NCBI GenBank assembly: GCA_963170055.1
Contig: CAUJGJ010000185.1
Coordinates: 4,924,113-4,934,112 of the forward strand
Direction of reading: 5' to 3'
Length of the DNA stretch: 10,000 nucleotides
Origin: Halisarca cf. caerulea
Lineage: Eukaryota > Porifera > Demospongiae > Chondrillida > Halisarcidae
Positions within the stretch are counted from its first letter, which is position 1; each line of letters opens with the position of its first letter. The translations under genes were made by a program, and so were the position numbers. Below the pieces are notes generated by a model. It had not been told where the DNA came from, did no database searches, and was given only the letters and a program-made list of their open reading frames with translations. Positions 6,274 through 10,000 of the stretch are shown here, one piece after another.

Positions 6274-6357
6274 CATAGCTTCCTTTATCTCCTTCACTTT
6301 ATTCTCTCCTTCCTTGATTGCAGTTTGGAGAGCCTCTCTCTCCTTTTGCAACTCATC
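6274..6357 (-). CDS. Coiled-coil exon, 28 codons, phase 0 at both ends
   Basis: This is the best coding call in the window. On the minus strand an acceptor (ttaaccacacccag) precedes 84 nt that translate as DELQKEREALQTAI and continue in the same charged style to KEIKEAM, followed by the donor GTGAGT. The 28 residues are four heptads: positions 7, 14, 21, 28 are Arg, Ile, Val, Met and positions 3, 10, 17, 24 are Leu, Leu, Gly, Ile, with Glu/Lys elsewhere, as expected for a coiled coil. Length divisible by three and phase 0 at both ends mean it could be skipped without a frameshift. The family cannot be named from 28 coiled-coil residues. A (GT)n tract lies just inside the downstream intron. 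A phase-compatible upstream piece is ATG 6537 to 6502, reading MSTIQCTVWTRS. Confidence 0.62.
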
Positions 6358-6501
6358 CTGGGTGTGGTTAAAAATGATCAATAGTAAACAACAACAACAA
6401 ACAACAATATGAAAAGTGATACTACATACGTATGTACTGAAGTACATCCTAACTTATCGCATACTAATGTATGCCTACACCATACAATGGTGCATACTCA
6501 C

Positions 6502-6641
6502 AGACCGGGTCCACACAGTACACTGTATTGTACTCATATGACAGATTTGAGAATTTCAACACCAGAGTAGCAGTTGTGTATGTACACACGTGTACACACA
6601 AGATACATGCATCCTCTAAGCAAACAGCAGACTTGGGTTCT
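6502..6641 (-). CDS. Possible exon upstream of the coiled-coil exon
   Basis: On the minus strand a strong acceptor (aagcttctctgttctgtag) and a consensus donor (GTGAGTATG) bound 140 nt. One frame is open throughout: 46 codons with one extra base at each end, ending LVLKFSNLSYEYNTVYCVDP plus Val. Its left part comes from low-complexity TGTGTACACGTG sequence. In this frame a direct join to the coiled-coil exon would create TGA at the junction. A different frame, starting at ATG 6537 (MSTIQCTVWTRS), joins that exon in phase. So the splice signals are good but the reading frame is unresolved. No family is recognised. Confidence 0.3.
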
Positions 6642-6700
6642 CTACAGAACAGAGAAGCTTTGAGAAATACGACTTACAGTACGCACATACATACGCACAC

Positions 6701-6733
6701 CTCTGCGGGACAGATGCTGAGATCCGACAATTC
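6701..6733 (-). CDS. Possible 33-nt exon (or part of a longer one)
   Basis: The segment follows the acceptor cactgtttctcag on the minus strand and reads ELSDLSICPAE in phase 0 before a moderate donor, GTGTGC. An alternative donor, GTAAGT at 6677-6672, would extend it to 6678 (56 nt) and join the 6502-6641 segment in phase (CT plus A gives Leu) across a 36-nt intron. That would be unusually short for an animal intron. A second acceptor-like site ending CTTAG further upstream (about 6750) could start the exon earlier. Weak call. Confidence 0.18.
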
Positions 6734-7075
6734 CTGAGAAACAGTGTACGCCACTAAGGGCACACACCAACACGCAGCAAAGGAAGACACAGTCACAGAC
6801 CAGAGTTACCGCATGGACATGCAAGACATCCGTGAGTGTGCATACGTGTGTGAAACAAATATGAACAGTTTTCAAAATGAAACAATGTACGTGGATAATA
6901 TACTAATACTGTACCACATACACATGTACGTATACTATACATATACAGTAGTATGTACATACATACGTAGGAAGGTGTACTTTGAGTGGTGCGTACTCAC
7001 ATGTACATATGTAGGTATGTGTAACTTGAATGTACTGGAATAAGATAGCCTAAATGTTAACTATGTATGTATGTA
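6734..7075. other. No gene recognised; TACGTA-rich
   Basis: The interval holds a GACATGCAAGACATCC segment followed by a plus-strand GTGAGT (6833-6838) that lacks a matching acceptor. TACATACGTA-type tracts lie at about 6925-6970 and 7000-7020, and a TATGTATGTA run leads into the next microsatellite. No exon could be supported. Confidence 0.5.
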
Positions 7076-7145
<70 letters not shown>

Positions 7146-7183
7146 ACACACACACACACACACAACACACACACACATATACA

Positions 7184-7244
<61 letters not shown>

Positions 7245-7336
7245 CACACACACACACACACATACACACATACACACATACACACATACATACGACATGA
7301 TATACACACACATGACACACACACACACACACACAC
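7076..7336 (+). repeat. Compound (AC)n microsatellite
   Basis: A pure AC run of about 32 units is followed by AC runs broken by AT, AA and ACAT steps. It becomes an ACACAT-type repeat at about 7259-7290, is broken by CGACATGATAT, and ends in a short pure run. Six or more overlapping open frames are all His-Thr or Cys-Val artefacts of the repeat. Confidence 0.97.
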
Positions 7337-7450
7337 TGGACAATGAACAAAACCAAAATACCAAAAAATCACCTAATAAAGATCTGAAAAACACTCACAG
7401 TGACTCAGTTTCAGAAGGTTTCAATGTGTGTGTGTGTGTACGTGTGAGCA
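7337..7450. other. Unassigned spacer with short (TG)n
   Basis: A-rich sequence contains AATAAA near 7374 and a short (TG)n tract at about 7426-7438, the only notable GT-orientation run on the plus strand. A minus-strand GTGAGT (7399-7394) has no acceptor that would give a usable exon. Confidence 0.45.
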
Positions 7451-7514
7451 GAGAGGGAGGAAGGGAGGGAGGGAGGAGGAAGGGAGGGAAGGAGGGAGGG
7501 AGGAAGAGAAAGAG
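7451..7514 (+). repeat. (GGGA)n polypurine tract, G4-capable
   Basis: More than 60 bases contain only purines after the first few, with repeated GGGA and GGAA steps. GGG runs near 7463-7475 are separated by one to five bases and satisfy the usual G-quadruplex pattern. On the minus strand it is a long pyrimidine tract that could serve as, or imitate, a splice-acceptor pyrimidine region. Confidence 0.9.
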
Positions 7515-7549
7515 TTCTCCCAAGAATAAAGGAGAGAATAGTTTTGTAC

Positions 7550-7577
7550 CTTGCAAATATCACCGACTGCACCATCA
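7550..7577 (-). CDS. Possible 28-nt microexon
   Basis: On the minus strand a good acceptor (actttatcattttgtcag) is followed by 28 nt and the donor GTACAA preceded by AAG. After one leftover base it reads DGAVGDICK and ends in phase 0, which would fit the 6701-6733 segment next. The preceding candidate (7958-8128) would end in phase 0, and a direct join would give TGA, so the two cannot be adjacent as drawn. The call rests on splice signals only. Confidence 0.2.
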
Positions 7578-7603
7578 CTGACAAAATGATAAAGTGAGGA
7601 CTA

Positions 7604-7877
7604 CAGTAAAATTTATCCAAAGTGAGCCCTTGCTAGCTCGGAACCCTACCCAAACCAAATACGCTCTCAAGCCTTCAACACTGCACAAGCTGTACATGCC
7701 AAACCAACCCACACTGGAAACCCTCTCTAAGTACAGTCAAAGTCTGGATAGTAAGCACTCATTGCTCCGTCCCTACCTCATGTAGTACAATTGAAAGCAC
7801 CTTGGATAGTAAGTACCTCTGATAGTGAGTGCCTATTTTGCCTTCCCTTGAGGGTACTTACTATCCAAGTTCTACTG
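7604..7877. mobile_element. MITE-like element, 274 bp, with internal hairpin
   Basis: CAGTAAAATTT at the left and the reverse complement of the right end, CAGTAGAACTT, agree at 9 of 11 positions, and TA lies at both borders (7602-7603 and 7878-7879). Inside, 7801-7819 and 7850-7869 form a long hairpin around GGATAGTAAGTACC, and related GGATAGTAAGCACTC and GATAGTGAGTGCC copies lie between. The interior is non-coding; the 63-codon plus-strand frame in it is not a gene. The ends differ enough from the other elements to suggest a separate subfamily. Confidence 0.68.
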
Positions 7878-7957
7878 TAGTACGTTAGTGCTAGCCCAAT
7901 GCTTTAAGGGTATTACTCTAAATAGAGAGCACCCACTGCCTCAAGTACGTCTCTCAC

Positions 7958-8128
7958 TGCATGACCAGCACAGCTGGTGTTGCGTACACCCATGGCACCC
8001 GTGTTAGCTGGTAACTCGATCCATCTGCCCACTTGGCCAGAACTGTTAGCTGGTTTACATGTAGGGACAGGAGAGAAAGTGCCGAACACGAAATGATGTT
8101 CACTGTTGACCACTTTCATGACAGTCAT
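7958..8128 (-). CDS. Possible exon, 57 codons, no family recognised
   Basis: From ATG 8128 the minus strand is open for 71 codons to TAA. The first 57 (MTVMKVVNSEHHFVFGTFSP at the N-terminus, TSCAGHA at the end) stop at a GTGAGA donor in phase 0. Upstream lie the AG of TGTGTAGCAG and a pyrimidine-rich stretch (tcttcttgtgtcatctcc), so it could be an internal exon beginning at the ATG or a first coding exon. The composition is mixed and protein-like, with GRWIELP near residue 35 and two Cys. Nothing matches a family known to me. The segment lies on the same strand as the coiled-coil exon. Confidence 0.33.
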
Positions 8129-8267
8129 CTGCTACACACTGTTGATAATGGAGATGACACAAGAAGACAATGGATGGGGTTAAGGTGTTGAGTTTACGCT
8201 ACATCATTGATTTGTCACAAGCAACATCCACATGTCTGAAAACCAGTGATACTCCAAGGAAGTACCT
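8129..8267. other. Spacer before the satellite
   Basis: This is non-repetitive sequence. On the minus strand an acceptor-like GGTTTTCAG near 8238 opens a short segment (HVDVACDKSMM), but it stops after about 11 codons without a good donor. No exon is called. Confidence 0.4.
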
Positions 8268-9708
8268 TGGTAAGCACAGACTCCTGGTTAGCACACGCTC
8301 CTGGCTAACACACACTCCTGGTTAGCACACACACTCTTGGTTAGCACACACTCCTGGTTAGCACACACACACTCCTGGTTAGCACACACACTCCTGGTTA
8401 GCACACACTCCTGGCTAACACACACTCCTGGTTAGCACACACACTCCTGGTTAGCACACACTCCTGGATAGCACACGCTCCTGGCTAACACACACTCCTG
8501 GTTAGCACACACACTCTTGGTTAGCACACACTCCTGGTTAGCACACACACACTCCTGGTTAGCACACACACTCCTGGTTAGTACACACTCATGGTTAGCA
8601 CACACTCCTGGATAGCACACACTCCTGGCTAACACACACTCCTGGTTAGTACACACACTCTTGGTTAGCACACACTCCTGGTTAGCACACACACACTCCT
8701 GGTTAGCACACACACTCCTGGTTAGCACACACTCATGGTTAGCACACACTCCTGGATAGCACACACTCCTGGCTAACACACACTCCTGGTTAGCACACAC
8801 ACTCTTGGTTAGCACACACTCCTGGTTAGCACACACACACTCCTGGTTAGCACACACACTCCTGGTTAGCACACACTCCTGGCTAACACACACTCCTGGT
8901 TAGCACACACACTCCTGGTTAGTACACACTCATGGTTAGCACACACTCCTGGATAGCACACACTCCTGGCTAACACACACTCCTGGTTAGTACACACACT
9001 CTTGGTTAGCACACACTCCTGGTTAGCACACACACACTCCTGGTTAGCACACACACTCCTGGTTAGCACACACTCCTGGCTAACACACACTCCTGGTTAG
9101 CACACACACTCCTGGTTAGTACACACTCATGGTTAGCACACACTCCTGGATAGCACACACTCCTGGCTAACACACACTCCTGGTTAGCACACACACTCTT
9201 GGTTAGCACACACTCCTGGTTAGCACACACACACTCCTGGTTAGCACACACACTCCTGGTTAGCACACACTCCTGGCTAACACACACTCCTGGTTAGCAC
9301 ACACACTCTTGGTTAGCACACACTCCTGGTTAGCACACACACTCCTGGTTAGCACACACACTCCTGGTTAGCACACACTCCTGGTTAGCACACACTGCTG
9401 GGTAGCACACACTCCTGGTTAGCACACACTCCTGGTTAGCACACACTCCTGGTTAGCACACACTCCTGGTTAGCACACACTCCTGGTTAGCACACACTGC
9501 TGGGTAGCACACACTCCTGGTTAGCACACACTCCTGGTTAGCACACACTCCTGGTTAGCACACACTCCTGGTTAGCACACACTCCTGGTTAGCACACACT
9601 CCTGGTTAGCACACACTGCTGGTTAGCACACACTCCTGGTTAGCACACACTCCTGGTTAGCACACACTGCTGGTTAGCACACACTGCTGGTTAGCACACA
9701 CTGCTAGC
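8268..9708 (+). repeat. 17-bp satellite with 144/197-bp higher-order repeats
   Basis: The basic unit is CTCCTGGTTAGCACACA (17 bp), with 19- and 21-bp forms made by extra CA steps and variants CTGGCTAAC, CTCTTGG, CTCATGG and CTGGATAG. The CTCCTGGATA variant marks a higher-order period: it recurs at 8461, 8605, 8749, 8946 and 9143, giving spacings of 144, 144, 197 and 197 bp. The longer form has an added block of about 53 bp. After about 9290 the array becomes nearly uniform 17-mers, with CTGCTGGGTA variants 102 bp (six units) apart. Minus-strand frames such as VCANQECVLTRS are produced by reading the 17-bp unit in rotating frames and are not genes. Confidence 0.97.
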
Positions 9709-10000
9709 TGAAGCATGCATTAATCAGTACGTACCACATGCGTACATGTACACCTAGGCATCACACACGACAACTACCGTACGTACATGTACCCATATAC
9801 GTACGTGCATACAGTACATAGATAAATCACGTTGACAAGTAGGAAGCCAATACTTCAACATACAGCAAAACGAAAACAAACTGGAACCACCGGCAATCAG
9901 CATACCTACCCAAACACGGTGCATACACATACATACGTACATACATATACTCACAATACATGCACATATGATAATATTGTGGTATCTACAGGACTGCACT
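9709..10000. other. No gene recognised; TACGTA-rich end
   Basis: The region contains CATGCATTAATCAGTACGTAC, ACCGTACGTACATGTACC and ATACATACGTACATACATA tracts at about 9726-9812 and 9925-9955, and unique AT-rich sequence between them. A minus-strand GTGAGTAT at about 9954-9947 is donor-like, but the open segment before it reaches the window edge too soon to judge. Confidence 0.5.

Noticed and set aside
7594..7785. 63-codon plus-strand ORF
   Set aside because: Lies almost entirely within the 274-bp MITE-like element and has no coding features.
8432..9287. Cys-rich minus-strand ORFs (VCANQEC repeats)
   Set aside because: The 17-bp unit is read in rotating frames; near-identical peptides recur every 197 bp because of the higher-order repeat, not because of protein selection.
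8268..9708. CRISPR array
   Set aside because: Units are contiguous 17-21-bp tandem repeats with no unique spacers, in eukaryotic DNA; it is a satellite.

Overview
The window is eukaryotic nuclear DNA, most likely from a marine invertebrate; a sponge is possible, but no gene here proves it. The evidence is GT..AG splice signals around short open segments, five long (AC)n microsatellites, scattered TACGTA-type low-complexity tracts, four complex tandem arrays, and short TA-flanked elements with CAGTGGAACCT-like ends. No bacterial-type gene, operon or ribosome-binding site is visible. Most long open frames are repeats read as codons and are left out or marked doubtful.

Layout from left to right. 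Bases 1-1241 hold little beyond a possible 35-nt minus-strand exon (157-191), TACG-rich sequence and one (AC)n tract. Bases 1242-1850 are a 29-copy, 21-bp minisatellite that is open on both strands. Bases 2171-2260 are a 10-bp repeat of GGTTACC half-sites. Bases 2410-2595 are a short inverted-repeat element, followed by a possible plus-strand first exon (2629-2673). A 0.4-kb (AC)n compound follows (2995-3391), then two RFX X-box-like motifs (3881-3937), then a 75-bp satellite read as 25-residue units (4038-4597).

Bases 4740-5816 are a dense cluster of three MITE-like elements and two fold-back structures. Bases 6274-8128 carry the best gene evidence, all on the minus strand: a 28-codon coiled-coil exon with good splice sites (6274-6357) and several weaker exon candidates (6502-6641, 6701-6733, 7550-7577, 7958-8128), separated by (AC)n tracts, a polypurine block and another MITE. 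Bases 8268-9708 are a 17-bp-based satellite with 144- and 197-bp higher-order periods. The last 290 bases are TACGTA-rich with no gene seen.

The simplest reading is intron and intergenic DNA of a minus-strand, multi-exon gene encoding at least one coiled-coil segment. The proposed exons do not all join in phase, so the gene model is incomplete. No protein family could be assigned to any exon.
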